Positions 36,868 through 46,599 of a stretch of DNA of 64,000 nt are shown piece by piece. Numbering within the stretch: position 1 is the first letter of the stretch; every line of letters begins with the position of its first letter. The position numbers and the translations under genes were made by a program. The notes below the pieces were generated by a model. The model was not told the DNA's origin. It ran no database searches and saw only the letters and a list, made by a program, of their open reading frames with translations. The DNA is from Pseudomonas sp. Z8(2022) (GTDB lineage Bacteria; Pseudomonadota; Gammaproteobacteria; Pseudomonadales; Pseudomonadaceae): positions 310,001 to 374,000 of the forward strand of contig NZ_CP107549.1 of assembly GCF_025837155.1 (NCBI RefSeq), in the 5' to 3' direction.

Positions 36868-37620
36868 TCAGTAGATGCTGAACGGGAAGTACTTGTCGTT
36901 GATCTGCTTGTAGGTGCCGTCTTCGATGATGGCTTGCAGAGCAGTGTTCAGCTTCTCGCGCAGCGGGTCACCCTTGCGTACCGCAATGCCGATCTTGTCG
37001 TTGTCGAATACCGGGTCGCCCTTGAACTCGAAGTCCTTGCCGGCATCGCTCTTGAGCCATTCCCAGTTGACGAAGGTATCGGCCAGTACGCCGTCGAGGC
37101 GGCCGGAGGCCAGGTCGAGGTAGGCGTTTTCCTGAGTGTCATACAGCTTGATGTCGACCACCTTGTCCAGGTTGTCTTCCAGCCAGGTACCGGCGATGGT
37201 GGCGCGCTGGGCGCCGATCACCTTGCCCTTGAGGCTGGCTTCGTCGGTCTTGAAGTCGGCCGACTTGGGCGCGATGAACTGCAGCTTGTTGGTGTAGTAG
37301 GGCTCAGTGAAATCGACCGCCGCCTGGCGCTCTTCGGTGATCGACATCGAGGCGATCAGGAAGTCGAACTTCTTGGCGTTCAGGGCCGGGATGATGCCAT
37401 CCCAGTCGGAAGTGACCACTTCGCATTCGGCCTGCAGCTTGGCGCACAGCGCCTGGCCGATTTCCACGTCGAAGCCTGTGACCTTGCCGCTGGCGTCGAT
37501 CAGGTTGAAGGGCGGGTAGGCGCCTTCGGTGCCGAGTTTCAGTTTGTCAGCTGCGACAGCGCTGGTGCCGAAAGCCAGGGTAGCGGCTGCGGCCAGCAGG
37601 ATCTTCTTATAGTTCTGCAT
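36868..37620 (-). CDS. Periplasmic polar amino-acid-binding protein
   Basis: Secreted binding protein of 250 residues, family SBP_bac_3. The signal peptide starts MQNYKKILLAAAATLAFG and is cut after AVA near residue 23. The mature chain has LKLGTEGAYPPFNLIDASGK, VTGFDVEIGQALCAKLQAEC with a cysteine pair, and SITEERQAAVDFTEPYYTN. It resembles the lysine/arginine/ornithine and histidine binding proteins. The ATP-binding gene lies 15 bases upstream. Confidence 0.93.
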   Translation of the reverse strand: MQNYKKILLAAAATLAFGTSAVAADKLKLGTEGAYPPFNLIDASGKVTGFDVEIGQALCAKLQAECEVVTSDWDGIIPALNAKKFDFLIASMSITEERQAAVDFTEPYYTNKLQFIAPKSADFKTDEASLKGKVIGAQRATIAGTWLEDNLDKVVDIKLYDTQENAYLDLASGRLDGVLADTFVNWEWLKSDAGKDFEFKGDPVFDNDKIGIAVRKGDPLREKLNTALQAIIEDGTYKQINDKYFPFSIY

Positions 37621-37635
37621 GCATGTTGCTCCGTG

Positions 37636-38409
37636 TTAGCGATTGCTGGACATGAATTGTTTACAGCGTGCCGAGTTCGGGTTGTCGAACACCTGGGCGG
37701 GTGGCCCCTGTTCCTCGACCAGGCCCCGGTGGAGGAATACCACCTCGCTGGATACCTGGCGAGCGAAGCTCATTTCGTGGGTAACCAGGAGCATGGTGCG
37801 ACCTTCATCGGCAAGTGCGCGAATCACATTAAGCACTTCTTGTACCATCTCCGGATCGAGGGCCGAAGTCGGCTCATCGAACAGGATCACCTTCGGTTGC
37901 ATGGCCAGGGTGCGGGCGATGGCTGCGCGCTGTTGCTGGCCGCCGGAAAGCTGGTTGGGGTAAACGTGGCGTTTGTCGGCGATACCGACCTTGGCCAGCA
38001 GCGCCTCGGCCACTTCGATGGCCTCGGCCTTGCTCTGGCCGAGCACGCGGCGTGGCGCCTCGATGATGTTGTCGAGCACGCTCATGTGCGGCCACAGGTT
38101 GAAATTCTGGAAGACGAAGCCGATCTCGCTGCGCAGGCGGTTGATCTGCTTGTTGTCGGCGGCAACAAGCTCGCCGTTCTTCGCTGACTTGAGCTTGAGT
38201 TCTTCGCCAGCGACAAAAATCTGACCCTGGTGCGGGTTCTCCAGCAGGTTGATGCAGCGCAGGAATGTGGACTTGCCGGAGCCGGAGGAGCCGAGGATGG
38301 AGATGACGTCGCCGTCTTTGGCCGTCAGGGAAATGCCCTTGAGCACTTCGAGATCGCCGTAGCGTTTGTGCAGGTTGCGAATTTCCAGCGCGGGCGTCGC
38401 CTCGGCCAT
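37636..38409 (-). CDS. Polar amino-acid ABC transporter ATP-binding subunit (HisP type)
   Basis: Cytoplasmic ATPase of 257 residues. Walker A is GSSGSGKST, the Q-loop is FVFQNFNLWPHMSVLDNI, the signature is LSGGQQQR, Walker B is VILFDEP and the switch histidine is in LLVTHEMSFARQV. The ATG at 38409 follows GAGGA; the longer in-frame extension upstream lacks a ribosome binding site. It is first in the four-gene transporter operon. Confidence 0.95.
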   Translation of the reverse strand: MAEATPALEIRNLHKRYGDLEVLKGISLTAKDGDVISILGSSGSGKSTFLRCINLLENPHQGQIFVAGEELKLKSAKNGELVAADNKQINRLRSEIGFVFQNFNLWPHMSVLDNIIEAPRRVLGQSKAEAIEVAEALLAKVGIADKRHVYPNQLSGGQQQRAAIARTLAMQPKVILFDEPTSALDPEMVQEVLNVIRALADEGRTMLLVTHEMSFARQVSSEVVFLHRGLVEEQGPPAQVFDNPNSARCKQFMSSNR

Positions 38410-38612
38410 GGGGTGGGATCCTCTTCTTCTTCGAATGCGCTCCGGCGTACGGCGGGCCGTCCTGGCTGGCGGCCAAGCTAGCATAGCGTTTCCGTGACCG
38501 CCAAGCCGTTTGCCGAGCGATAGCACATGGCTGAGTCGTGGGTGTCGCCTGGTTGCAGCTGCTTGTCGCGCAGGCGAAACAATGGCACGCGAAAAATGCC
38601 GGAAGCAGAAAG

Positions 38613-38640
38613 CAAAAAGCCCCAGCGCGTGGCTGAGGCT
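38613..38640 (-). terminator. Rho-independent terminator of tRNA-Phe
   Basis: On the minus strand the stem AGCCTCAGC / GCTGGGGCT with loop CACGC and one G-T pair is followed by TTTTTGC. It lies 16 bases after the tRNA. Confidence 0.8.
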
Positions 38641-38656
38641 TCTTGTTTTATATCAG

Positions 38657-38732
38657 TGGTGCCCAGGGACGGAATCGAACCGCCGACACGGGGATTTTCA
38701 ATCCCCTGCTCTACCAACTGAGCTACCTGGGC
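38657..38732 (-). tRNA. tRNA-Phe (anticodon GAA)
   Basis: A 76-base cloverleaf with encoded CCA. The acceptor stem is GCCCAGG / CCTGGGC, the anticodon stem is GGGGA / TCCCC and the anticodon loop is TTGAAAA. The T-loop is TTCGATT. GAA reads UUC and UUU. Confidence 0.97.
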
Positions 38733-38744
38733 CAACGGGGCGCT

Positions 38745-38773
38745 ATTAGACGGATTTGAAGGATCAGTGTCAA
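38745..38773 (-). promoter_or_regulatory. Sigma-70 promoter of tRNA-Phe
   Basis: On the minus strand a perfect -35 TTGACA lies 17 bases before TCTAAT (five of six). The -10 box ends 12 bases before the mature tRNA 5' end. A GC-rich discriminator GCGCCCC follows, as expected for stringently controlled stable RNA genes. Confidence 0.85.
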
Positions 38774-38886
38774 GCGCGGGTTTGAAAAATATTTAATTAT
38801 TTCGGGCGCTTAGGTTCGTGAGGGGCTGGAGTGGCGTCGTACACCCCAGCGCACTGTCGCGGCTGAAGCCCCTCCCACAAGCATTC

Positions 38887-39159
38887 TTATTCGCTTGGCG
38901 GTACGTAGCCTTCGGCCTGGGCGTAGTCCTCGCCGGAGAGGAACTTGTCCATCTCGGTCTGCAGGAACTTGCGGTCCTCGGCGTTCATCATGTTCAGACG
39001 ACGCTCGTTGATCAGCATGGTCTGGTGCTTCTGCCACTCGTCCCAGGCCTGCCTGGAGACGTTGTTGAAGATGTCTTCGCCCTTGGGGCCGGGGTAGGGC
39101 GCGCGATCCAGGCCGGGCAGTTCCTGTTTGTATTTGCGGCACAGCACGGTGCGGGTCAT
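38887..39159 (-). CDS. yggX: Fe(II)-trafficking / oxidative damage protection protein
   Basis: A 90-residue protein with the family start [18 protein letters not shown]; the single conserved cysteine is Cys7. [14 protein letters not shown] and [10 protein letters not shown] complete the pattern. YggX protects iron-sulfur clusters from oxidation and helps iron supply. Its start overlaps the mutY stop by four bases, and MutY carries a 4Fe-4S cluster, so co-expression makes sense; the pair mutY-yggX is conserved widely in gamma-proteobacteria. Confidence 0.95.
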   Translation of the reverse strand: MTRTVLCRKYKQELPGLDRAPYPGPKGEDIFNNVSRQAWDEWQKHQTMLINERRLNMMNAEDRKFLQTEMDKFLSGEDYAQAEGYVPPSE

Positions 39160-40223
39160 GTCGGTTCTCCAGCGGTAATGGCTTGCGCCGCGCGTTTCAG
39201 CAGTTTCTTCACCGGGGCGGCAAGGCCCAGGCGCGGCGGGGTGGCGAGGTTATACCAGAGCCAGTCGTCCTCGGCCACGCGGCTCGGCTGCTCGGTCACC
39301 TGTACCAGCCACGGCTCGATGGTCAGCTGAAAGTGGCTGAAGGTGTGGGTCAGACCCTCCAGCTCGCGGCGCGCGCCGAGTTCGAGCTGTTGCTGCTGGC
39401 CGAGCTCGTCGAGCTGCGCGAGGTCGTCGAGTTCCGGCAGGCTCCACAGGCCGCCCCACAGCCCGGTAGAAGGGCGGCGATAGAGCAGGATGTCGCCGGC
39501 TGCGTTGACCAGCATTGGCATCAGGGTGCGCTTCTGCGGCAGCGCCTTGCGTGGTTTGGGAATGGGATAGCGGATTTCCAGGCCGAGCAGATGCGCCTGG
39601 CAGCCGCTGCGCACCGGGCACAGCAGACAGGTGGGTTTGCTGCGGGTGCAGAGGGTGGCGCCGAGGTCCATCATCGCCTGGGTGTAGTGGCCGATGCGCT
39701 CGTGCGGGGTCAGGCGCTCGGCCACGCCCCACAGCTGCCTGGCAACTTTCGGCTCGCCGGGGTAACCCTCCTGCGCCACGTAGCGCGCCAGCACGCGCTT
39801 GACGTTACCATCGAGGATCGGTGCACGTAGGCCCATGCTCAGGCTGGCGATGGCGCCGGCGGTGGAGCGCCCGATGCCGGGCAACTCGCTGAGCGCCTCG
39901 ACGCTGCGCGGGAACTCGCCGCCGTGCTCGCGCATGATGATCTGCGCAGTCTTCTGCAGGTTGCGTGCGCGGGTGTAGTAGCCCAGGCCCGTCCACAGGT
40001 GCAGCACCTCATCCTCGGGGGCTTCGGCCAGATCCTTCACGGTCGGCAGCGCGGCCATGAAGCGGTCGAAGTAGCCGAGCACGGTGCTGACCTGGGTCTG
40101 CTGCAGCATGATTTCCGAGACCCAGACGCGATAGGGCGTAATGTTCTGCTGCCAGGGCAGATCCTTGCGCCCGTGCTGGTCGTACCAGGCCAGCACGGCG
40201 CTGTTGAACTGCTCGGGACTCAT
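39156..40223 (-). CDS. mutY: A/G-specific adenine DNA glycosylase
   Basis: Base-excision repair glycosylase of 355 residues that removes adenine opposite 8-oxoguanine. Catalytic Glu37 is in [10 protein letters not shown] and Asp138 in [13 protein letters not shown], after the helix-hairpin-helix [12 protein letters not shown]. The 4Fe-4S cysteines are 192, 199, 202 and 208. A NUDIX-like C-terminal domain (about 230-350) recognises 8-oxoguanine. The ATG at 40223 overlaps the asmA-like stop as ATGA. A longer frame upstream lies inside the neighbour and is rejected. Confidence 0.96.
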   Translation of the reverse strand: MSPEQFNSAVLAWYDQHGRKDLPWQQNITPYRVWVSEIMLQQTQVSTVLGYFDRFMAALPTVKDLAEAPEDEVLHLWTGLGYYTRARNLQKTAQIIMREHGGEFPRSVEALSELPGIGRSTAGAIASLSMGLRAPILDGNVKRVLARYVAQEGYPGEPKVARQLWGVAERLTPHERIGHYTQAMMDLGATLCTRSKPTCLLCPVRSGCQAHLLGLEIRYPIPKPRKALPQKRTLMPMLVNAAGDILLYRRPSTGLWGGLWSLPELDDLAQLDELGQQQQLELGARRELEGLTHTFSHFQLTIEPWLVQVTEQPSRVAEDDWLWYNLATPPRLGLAAPVKKLLKRAAQAITAGEPT

Positions 40224-42445
40224 CGGTTGAACAGGCCCTTGAGCGCGTCTTTCAGATCCGGGCTGACCTTGTCGCCAAGCTTTTCCTCCAGCTTTTCGGT
40301 GAGCTTGTTGCCAGCCAGGCGTGCGGCGATCTTGCCCAGGCCGTCCTGATCCAGGCGGCAGGCCTTGGCGCCCAGCTCCAGCGGGCCGCGGCAGCGCAGC
40401 GGCCACTCGATGCCGACGTAGCGCTCGTTGACCTGGCAGGCCGGGTCCGGCATTTCACGCTGATCGCCTTCGATGGTGATGCCGACCTTGTAGTCGAGAC
40501 CGAGCACGCGCAAGTCGAGATCACCATTGCCGCTGACCACCAGGCCCGGAACCTGGGCCTTGAGATCGGGGTTGTGGGCCACGCCGTTGCGCACGCTGAG
40601 GTTGCCCTTGAGCTCGCGGAAGGGCGTGTCCTTGCCGCTTGGCGGGTTGCTCAGCGACTTGCGGTTGAGGGTGGCGATGCCACGGCACAGCTGCTGTTCG
40701 AGGTTGGCGTCGACCAGTACGCCGTCGTTGAGGACGAAGCTGGCGTTGCCGTTGAGCGCCTCGGTCCACTCCTTCTGGCTGTTGCCGCGGGTATTGAATT
40801 TGGCGTCGAGGTCGAGCTGACCCTTGATCGGCGACGGCTGATCGTCCTTCTTCAGCAGTGGCTCCAGTGGTATGCGGCTGAGGCGTTTTTCCACGCTGAT
40901 CATCGGTTCGGCCTGGCGCACGTCGATACGCCCGTTGCCGGCGAAGCTGCCACCCTGCATCTTGCCGCGCACTTCTTCCAGGGTGATCAGGCCGCCACGG
41001 CCATTGGCCTTGAGGTTGACGTCGGTGAAGGGCTGCTTGTCGTAGGTGAGCTGGCCGAGGCTCAGTGCCAGTTGCAGGTCGAGCTTGCGCAACTGATCCA
41101 CCGGCAGCACCTTCTCGTTGCTCCAGGCCTGCTGCGTGGGCGCATTGGGTAGCGGGGTGGTGCCATCCTTGCCGGCACTGGCGACGCTGTCCTTGACCTC
41201 CGCCTTGCGCGCCGCCGCAGCGCTGCCCTGGGCTTTCGGCGGCAGGTAGCGATCGAGGTCGAGCTTGTCGCCCTTGAGGTCGACGCGCAGCGCCTGCTGG
41301 GCGAGGTCGGTTACACCGAGCTTGCCGGTAAAGGTACTGCCGTCGAGCTTGAGGTTGAGCTCTTCGAGTATCATCCCCTTGCTCGAACCATTCAGGCGGC
41401 TGGCCAGTTCGAAATGGTTGAGAGCGTCGCTGGCCTGCATCGCCGGCAGTTCGACGCCGATGCCGTCGAGGAACTCGCGCAGGTTGAGCGAGGCGATCGA
41501 CAGACCGCCGGAGATCTTGGCGTCCTGGTCCAGCTCGCGCACCTTGATCTCGCCGAGGGCGCGCAGCTGGTTGGCAGAGAGCTTGAGGCCATTCCACTCG
41601 GCAATATTGGCGGCCTGGTCGACCAGCAGCTGGCCCTGGGCGGAGAAATTCAGGGTCTTGCCCTTGAGCGGCTCGCCGGACGCTTCGCCGGTCAGCTTGA
41701 GATCTTCGAACTGGTAGCGCTTGAGCGCTCGGTCGAAACGCAGTTGGCCTTCCACTTCGCTGCGCGCCCGCAGCACCGGCTGGTTGGTGCCGAAGAAAGC
41801 GCTGAACTTGAGCGGGATGCTGGCGCCTTCGCGAATCGCGCCGGTTTTCAGCTCGATGTTTTCGACGGTGAACTGCTGGCCCTGCTGTGCGTCGCTGTAG
41901 TCGATGCGCGAGTTGCTCAGGGTCAGGCTGTCGATATCCAGCTTCAGCGGCTGGCCGGCCGGTTTCTCGTTCGGCTGGCTCGCAGGCGTGTCGTCACTCG
42001 GCTCCGGTTCGCTGGACGCTGGCTGCGTGGTGCTGGCCTGGGCCGGGCGGCCGACGCCTTCCCAGTTGCCATGACCCTTGTCGTCACGTTGCAGGTTGAG
42101 ATTGAGGCCGTCGACGCGGATGTCGCTCATCTGCACTTCCTTGCGCAGCAGCGGCATCACGCGCACCGACAGGCCGATCATGCGCAGGTCGGCGAAGGGC
42201 TTGTCCGGGGTTTCTGCACTGGCCAGGGTGGCGTCGGTCAGCTCCAGACCGAGCCAGGGAAACAGGCTCCAGCCGATGTCGCCGCGTAGCTGCAGCTCCA
42301 GATTGGCCTTGTCCCGGGCGATCTGACGGATCTCGTCCTTGTAGTCGTTGGGGTCGAACAGGTGCGTCAGGGCGAACAGCAACGCCACGATGATCAGCAG
42401 CAGGCCGAGCACGATCAGACCCAGGATTTTGCCAAAGGCTTTCAT
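40220..42445 (-). CDS. asmA: AsmA-family envelope protein
   Basis: A 741-residue protein with one N-terminal membrane anchor (about 5-27) and a large periplasmic beta-rich domain. The N-terminus FDPNDYKDEIRQIARDKANL and the RGDIGWSLFPWLGLEL motif are typical of AsmA; the C-terminal domain ends with a conserved NCRGPLE-like region (CRGPLELGAKACRLDQDGL). AsmA-like proteins act in phospholipid transport between membranes and affect outer-membrane assembly. A proline/serine-rich linker with acidic residues lies at about 135-165. The 3' end overlaps mutY, implying one transcript asmA-mutY-yggX. Confidence 0.9.
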   Translation of the reverse strand: MKAFGKILGLIVLGLLLIIVALLFALTHLFDPNDYKDEIRQIARDKANLELQLRGDIGWSLFPWLGLELTDATLASAETPDKPFADLRMIGLSVRVMPLLRKEVQMSDIRVDGLNLNLQRDDKGHGNWEGVGRPAQASTTQPASSEPEPSDDTPASQPNEKPAGQPLKLDIDSLTLSNSRIDYSDAQQGQQFTVENIELKTGAIREGASIPLKFSAFFGTNQPVLRARSEVEGQLRFDRALKRYQFEDLKLTGEASGEPLKGKTLNFSAQGQLLVDQAANIAEWNGLKLSANQLRALGEIKVRELDQDAKISGGLSIASLNLREFLDGIGVELPAMQASDALNHFELASRLNGSSKGMILEELNLKLDGSTFTGKLGVTDLAQQALRVDLKGDKLDLDRYLPPKAQGSAAAARKAEVKDSVASAGKDGTTPLPNAPTQQAWSNEKVLPVDQLRKLDLQLALSLGQLTYDKQPFTDVNLKANGRGGLITLEEVRGKMQGGSFAGNGRIDVRQAEPMISVEKRLSRIPLEPLLKKDDQPSPIKGQLDLDAKFNTRGNSQKEWTEALNGNASFVLNDGVLVDANLEQQLCRGIATLNRKSLSNPPSGKDTPFRELKGNLSVRNGVAHNPDLKAQVPGLVVSGNGDLDLRVLGLDYKVGITIEGDQREMPDPACQVNERYVGIEWPLRCRGPLELGAKACRLDQDGLGKIAARLAGNKLTEKLEEKLGDKVSPDLKDALKGLFNR

Positions 42446-42490
42446 GGACAGGTCCTTGTGGAGGTTCTTGATATGGGGCGCGAGTATAAC

Positions 42491-42511
42491 GCCGCCTCAG
42501 AGGGAGGCGGC
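42491..42511 (-). terminator. Hairpin at the end of the lhgO-like gene
   Basis: Arms GCCGCCTC and GAGGCGGC pair across a five-base loop and overlap the stop codon of the oxidoreductase gene. No clear T-run follows; weak or Rho-assisted end. Confidence 0.4.
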
Positions 42512-43597
42512 GACACGCTCGGCAATCGCCAGGCTGGCAGTGAGCCCCGGGGATTCGATGCCGAACAGGTTGACCAGCCCGTCCAGACCATGCTCGGCAG
42601 GAGTTTGGATGACGAAGTCGGCGGCCGGTTCCCCGGGGCCGGTCAGCTTGGGGCGCACGCCGCAGTAGGCCGGCTGCAGGCGCATGGCGTCGAGCGCCGG
42701 GAAGTAGCGGGCGATGGCCGCGGCGAAGGGCGCGCGCAGGCACTCGTCGACGTCGTAGTCGATGGTCTCGACGTACTCCACATCGGGGCCGAAGCGCAGC
42801 TGGCCGCCGAGGTCCAGGGTCGCGTGCACGCCAAGGCCGGCGGTGTTGGCCTCGGGCATGGGATAGATCAGGTGCGCGAATGGGCTGGTGCCGGAGTAGG
42901 AGAAATAACGGCCGCGGCACAGGTGTAGCTGCGGAACCTCCTGCAGACCGTCGATGCCTGCCGCCAAGCGCTGGGCACCCAGACCGGCTGCGTTGATCAC
43001 CCGTCGCGCCTGCAGGGCGAACGGCTCCCCGGCGCTGCAGCCTTCGACCTGCCAGCCGCCCGCCACCGGGCTCAGGCGCTCCACCCGGGTATCCAGCACC
43101 AGTTGCGCGCCGCCAGCCTCGGCGACTACCAGCAGTGATTGCAGGTAGGCGTGGCTGTCGAGAATGCCGGTGGCCGGGGAGAGCAGTGCCGCCACGCCGC
43201 GCACGGCCGGCTCCAGAACGTGCAGCTGTCGGCCATCCAGCGCCTGCAGTTCGCCGGCGCCACAGGCCCGGGCATTGGTCTGCAATTCCTCCAGTTTGGC
43301 AATCTCGCCATCCTCCACCGCCACCAGCAGTTTGCCGATGCGCCGGTGTGCCACGCCGTGGCGTTCGCACCAGGCGTACAGGCGCTCGCGGCCCTCCAGG
43401 CACAGCTCGGCCTTGAGCGAGCCGGGCGGATAGTAGAGGCCGGCGTGGATTACCTCCGAGTTGCGGCTGGAGGTATGGCTGCCGATCAGTCGCTCGGCCT
43501 CGAGGATCAGGCAGTCGCCGGCGGTTTCCGCCAGGCGCGCGGCGCAGGCCAGGCCGAGGGCTCCGGCACCGATGATCAGCAGGTCAGTCTGGTCCAT
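42497..43597 (-). CDS. FAD-dependent oxidoreductase, L-2-hydroxyglutarate dehydrogenase-like
   Basis: A flavoprotein of 366 residues with the DAO fold. The FAD-binding motif is LLIIGAGALGLACAARLAE (about 6-24), followed by RNSEVIHAGLYYPPGSLKA, which is typical of LhgO (YgaF) and its eukaryotic relative L2HGDH. The C-terminal FGIESPGLTASLAIAERVA closes the FAD site. It probably oxidises a 2-hydroxy acid to the 2-keto acid and passes electrons to the quinone pool. The specific substrate is inferred from the family. Confidence 0.87.
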   Translation of the reverse strand: MDQTDLLIIGAGALGLACAARLAETAGDCLILEAERLIGSHTSSRNSEVIHAGLYYPPGSLKAELCLEGRERLYAWCERHGVAHRRIGKLLVAVEDGEIAKLEELQTNARACGAGELQALDGRQLHVLEPAVRGVAALLSPATGILDSHAYLQSLLVVAEAGGAQLVLDTRVERLSPVAGGWQVEGCSAGEPFALQARRVINAAGLGAQRLAAGIDGLQEVPQLHLCRGRYFSYSGTSPFAHLIYPMPEANTAGLGVHATLDLGGQLRFGPDVEYVETIDYDVDECLRAPFAAAIARYFPALDAMRLQPAYCGVRPKLTGPGEPAADFVIQTPAEHGLDGLVNLFGIESPGLTASLAIAERVAASL

Positions 43598-43695
43598 GTG
43601 TCCCCTTGATTCAGGTCAATGCGGCTCTACGGCCCGGATTTAATGTGAATGAGCGGCCGCCGTGGCCGTACGACTTATGACTCTGGAGGCCCATC

Positions 43696-44136
43696 ATGTC
43701 TCTTGCACGTTGGAATCCGTTTCGCGAGTTCGAAGAGTTCTTCAATCATTATCCGCGGTTGGGCAAGGGCCCCGGCGCTGCCAGTCAGGAACTGCTGACG
43801 GCGGCCGACTGGGCGCCGGCGGTGGACATCAGTGAAACCCCGCAGGCCTATCTGATCAAGGCCGAGCTGGCCGGAGTCAAGCGCGAAGACATCCAGGTCC
43901 GCGTCGAGGGCGGGCAACTGCGCCTGAGCGGCGAGCGCAAGTTCGAGAAGGAAGAGAAGGACAAGAAACAGCACCGCGTCGAGCGCTTCTACGGCAGCTT
44001 CTCGCGCAGCTTCAGCCTGCCCGACGACGCCGACGAGGCGCAGATCAAGGCCGAGTACAAGGATGGTGTGCTCAACCTGACCCTGCCCAAGCGTGAGCCG
44101 TCGGCGCCGCGTTCGCGGGAAATCGCCATCGACTGA
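43696..44136 (+). CDS. Small heat-shock protein, Hsp20/alpha-crystallin family
   Basis: A 146-residue chaperone that holds unfolding proteins. The short N-terminal arm MSLARWNPFREFEEFFNHY is followed by the alpha-crystallin domain (about 45-140) with AYLIKAELAGVKREDIQVRV, FYGSFSRSFSLPDDAD and the A-x-x-x-n-G-v-L motif KAEYKDGVLNLTLPK. GGAGG precedes the ATG. No clear sigma-32 promoter could be placed upstream. Confidence 0.93.
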   Translation: MSLARWNPFREFEEFFNHYPRLGKGPGAASQELLTAADWAPAVDISETPQAYLIKAELAGVKREDIQVRVEGGQLRLSGERKFEKEEKDKKQHRVERFYGSFSRSFSLPDDADEAQIKAEYKDGVLNLTLPKREPSAPRSREIAID

Positions 44137-44195
44137 ACTGGTGCACCATGCTGCCGGCCGGGCCGACCGCCGCCGGTAGCCTCGCAAGCCACAGC

Positions 44196-44219
44196 CCGCC
44201 TATAATGGCGGTCTTTTTG
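44196..44219 (+). terminator. Short hairpin with T-run after the Hsp20 gene
   Basis: CCGCC / GGCGG with loop TATAAT, followed by TCTTTTTG. It may end the hsp20 transcript. The loop also matches a -10 box for hisB, but no -35 is at the correct distance. Confidence 0.5.
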
Positions 44220-44242
44220 TGAGCAGCCGTGGAGCTGGAGAG

Positions 44243-44836
44243 ATGGCCGAACGTACGGCATTCGTCGAGCGCAACACCCTGGAGACCCAGGTCAAGGTCT
44301 CGATCAACCTGGATGGCACCGGCAAGGCCAAATTCGATATTGGCGTGCCGTTTCTCGAGCACATGCTCGACCAGATCGCCCGTCATGGCCTGATCGACCT
44401 CGATATCGAGTGCAAGGGCGATCTGCATATCGACGACCACCACACTGTCGAGGACGTCGGTATCACCCTCGGCCAGGCCTTCGCCAAGGCCATCGGCGAC
44501 AAGAAGGGCATGACCCGCTACGGCCATTCCTACGTGCCGCTGGACGAAGCGCTGTCGCGCGTGGTGATCGACTTCTCCGGTCGTCCCGGCCTGCAGATGC
44601 ACGTGCCGTTCACCCGCTCCGTGGTCGGCGGCTTCGACGTGGACCTGTTCCAGGAATTTTTCCAGGGCTTCGTCAACCACGCCCAGGTGACCCTGCACAT
44701 CGACAATCTGCGCGGGCACAACACTCACCACCAGATCGAGACCGTATTCAAGGCCTTCGGCCGCGCGCTGCGCATGGCCGTCGAACTGGACCCGCGCATG
44801 GCCGGGCAGATGCCTTCAACCAAGGGCTGCCTGTAA
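44243..44836 (+). CDS. hisB: Imidazoleglycerol-phosphate dehydratase
   Basis: Monofunctional enzyme of 197 residues for the sixth step of histidine synthesis. It has the metal-binding motifs [29 protein letters not shown] sequence ([16 protein letters not shown]) and [20 protein letters not shown]. No HAD phosphatase domain is fused, as usual outside enteric bacteria. The ATG at 44243 follows GGAG. The hisH start comes directly after its stop. Confidence 0.97.
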   Translation: MAERTAFVERNTLETQVKVSINLDGTGKAKFDIGVPFLEHMLDQIARHGLIDLDIECKGDLHIDDHHTVEDVGITLGQAFAKAIGDKKGMTRYGHSYVPLDEALSRVVIDFSGRPGLQMHVPFTRSVVGGFDVDLFQEFFQGFVNHAQVTLHIDNLRGHNTHHQIETVFKAFGRALRMAVELDPRMAGQMPSTKGCL

Positions 44837-45475
44837 ATGCAGACGGTAGCCGTAATCGACTATGGCATGGGCAACCTGCACTCGGTGGCCAAGGCGCTGG
44901 AGCATGTCGGCGCCGGCCGCGTGCTGGTGACCAGTGACGCCAAGGTGATCCGCGAGGCGGACCGCGTAGTGTTCCCCGGCGTCGGCGCGATCCGCGACTG
45001 CATGGCCGAGATCAGGCGCCTGGGTTTCGACGAGTTGGTGCGTGAAGTCAGCGCCGACCGCCCGTTCCTCGGCATCTGCGTCGGCATGCAGGCCCTGCTC
45101 GAGCGCAGCGAAGAGAACGACGGCGTCGACTGCATCGGTCTGTTCCCCGGTCAGGTGCGCTTCTTCGGCAAGGATCTGGCCGAGGACGGCGAGCGCCTCA
45201 AGGTGCCGCACATGGGCTGGAACGAAGTCAGTCAGGTGGTGCAGCACCCACTCTGGCACGACATTCCGGAGCGCGCGCGCTTCTACTTCGTGCACAGCTA
45301 TTACATCGAGGCCGACAAGCCGCAGCAGGTTGTCGGCCGCGGTCACTACGGCAAGGACTTCGCGGCCGCGCTGGCCGAGGGCTCGCGCTTCGCCGTGCAG
45401 TTCCACCCGGAGAAGAGCCATACCCACGGCCTGCAGCTGCTGCAGAATTTCATCGCCTGGGATGGCCGCTGGTAA
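44837..45475 (+). CDS. hisH: Imidazole glycerol phosphate synthase glutaminase subunit
   Basis: Class I glutamine amidotransferase of 212 residues that supplies ammonia to HisF. The nucleophile Cys81 is in [12 protein letters not shown], and the other triad residues are His190 and Glu192 in VQFHPEKSH. The P-loop-like [12 protein letters not shown] is near residue 45. The last base of its stop is the first of the DUF2164 start. Confidence 0.97.
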   Translation: MQTVAVIDYGMGNLHSVAKALEHVGAGRVLVTSDAKVIREADRVVFPGVGAIRDCMAEIRRLGFDELVREVSADRPFLGICVGMQALLERSEENDGVDCIGLFPGQVRFFGKDLAEDGERLKVPHMGWNEVSQVVQHPLWHDIPERARFYFVHSYYIEADKPQQVVGRGHYGKDFAAALAEGSRFAVQFHPEKSHTHGLQLLQNFIAWDGRW

Positions 45476-45729
45476 TGGCCCGCACCAAGGTGCCCAGCCT
45501 GGCGCTCGAGCCTGCTCAGGAGCAGGCCGCGCTGCTGATGCTGCAACGCTTTCTCGATGAGCGTTTCGAGCTGCAGCTGGGTACCTTCGAAGTGCAGGAG
45601 GTGCTCGATCTGATCACCCGCGAGCTGGCGCCACACTATTACAACAAGGCGATTCTCGACGTGCAGGCGCACCTGAAGGACAGGTTCGAAAGCATCGAGA
45701 GCGACCTCTGGGCGCTCGAAAAGAGCTGA
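45475..45729 (+). CDS. DUF2164-family small protein within the his cluster
   Basis: An 84-residue soluble protein with the family pattern [20 protein letters not shown] and [19 protein letters not shown]. Its role is unknown. It overlaps the hisH stop by one base, so it must be translated from the his message; it lies between hisH and hisA in other pseudomonads too as far as I remember. Confidence 0.88.
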   Translation: MARTKVPSLALEPAQEQAALLMLQRFLDERFELQLGTFEVQEVLDLITRELAPHYYNKAILDVQAHLKDRFESIESDLWALEKS

Positions 45730-45766
45730 GTGCCTTACCGAATTCAAACTTGAGCAGGTTCAACCA

Positions 45767-46504
45767 ATGCTGATTATCCCCGCTATCGATCTCAAGGACG
45801 GCGCTTGCGTGCGTCTGCGTCAGGGCCGCATGGAAGACTCCACGGTGTTTTCCGATGATCCGGTGAGCATGGCCGCCAAGTGGGTCGAGGGCGGCTGCCG
45901 TCGTCTGCATCTGGTCGATCTGAATGGTGCCTTCGAAGGTCAGCCGGTCAACGGTGAAGTGGTCACCGCCATCGCCAAGCGCTACCCGACCCTGCCGATC
46001 CAGATCGGCGGCGGCATCCGCACCCTGGAGACCATCGAGCACTACGTGCGCGCCGGCGTCAGCTACGTGATCATCGGTACCAAGGCCGTTAAAGAACCCG
46101 AGTTCGTCACCGAGGCGTGCAAGGCCTTCCCGGGCAAGGTGATCGTCGGTCTGGATGCCAAGGACGGTTTCGTCGCCACCGATGGCTGGGCGGAAGTGTC
46201 CAGCGTGCAGGCGACTGACCTGGCCAGGCGTTTCGAAGCCGACGGCGTATCTGCCATCGTTTATACCGACATCGCCAAGGACGGCATGATGCAGGGCTGC
46301 AACGTCGAAGCCACCGCCGCACTGGCCGCGGCCAGCCGCATCCCGGTGATCGCCTCCGGCGGCATCCACAATCTCGGCGATATCGAGAAGCTGCTGCTGG
46401 CGCGTTCGCCCGGCATCATCGGCGCCATCACAGGCCGCGCCATCTATGAAGGCACCCTGGATGTGGCCGAGGCGCAGAGCTTCTGCGACAACTTCAAGGG
46501 TTAA
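45767..46504 (+). CDS. hisA: ProFAR isomerase (HisA)
   Basis: A (beta-alpha)8 barrel of 245 residues that performs the Amadori rearrangement in histidine synthesis. The start [17 protein letters not shown] has catalytic Asp8; the second catalytic aspartate is in [17 protein letters not shown]. Phosphate sites are [10 protein letters not shown] and [21 protein letters not shown] precedes the ATG. Confidence 0.97.
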   Translation: MLIIPAIDLKDGACVRLRQGRMEDSTVFSDDPVSMAAKWVEGGCRRLHLVDLNGAFEGQPVNGEVVTAIAKRYPTLPIQIGGGIRTLETIEHYVRAGVSYVIIGTKAVKEPEFVTEACKAFPGKVIVGLDAKDGFVATDGWAEVSSVQATDLARRFEADGVSAIVYTDIAKDGMMQGCNVEATAALAAASRIPVIASGGIHNLGDIEKLLLARSPGIIGAITGRAIYEGTLDVAEAQSFCDNFKG

Positions 46505-46509
46505 GTCAG

Positions 46510-46580
46510 GCGTAGGGTGGAAACCGCGAAGCGTTTTCCACCAGTCGATGGTGGGCAAGCAGAGCATTGCCCATCCTACA
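46510..46580. repeat. Inverted-repeat element between hisA and hisF
   Basis: About 71 bp with ends GCGTAGGGTGG and TTGCCCATCCTAC that can pair, plus the internal pair GGTGGAAA / TTTTCCACC. Its ends resemble those of the element between dctP and dctQ, so the two probably belong to one dispersed family. Confidence 0.65.
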
Positions 46581-46599
46581 GAACTGCGAGAGCACCGAT

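Noticed and set aside
36436..38187. A 583-codon open frame antisense to the amino-acid ABC transporter genes
   Set aside because: It spans three genuine genes on the other strand and lacks any domain signature.
43605..43695. A sigma-32 promoter for the Hsp20 gene
   Set aside because: CTTGATT and a CCCGGATTT-like -10 are both present, but they are about 21 bases apart, beyond the usual spacing.
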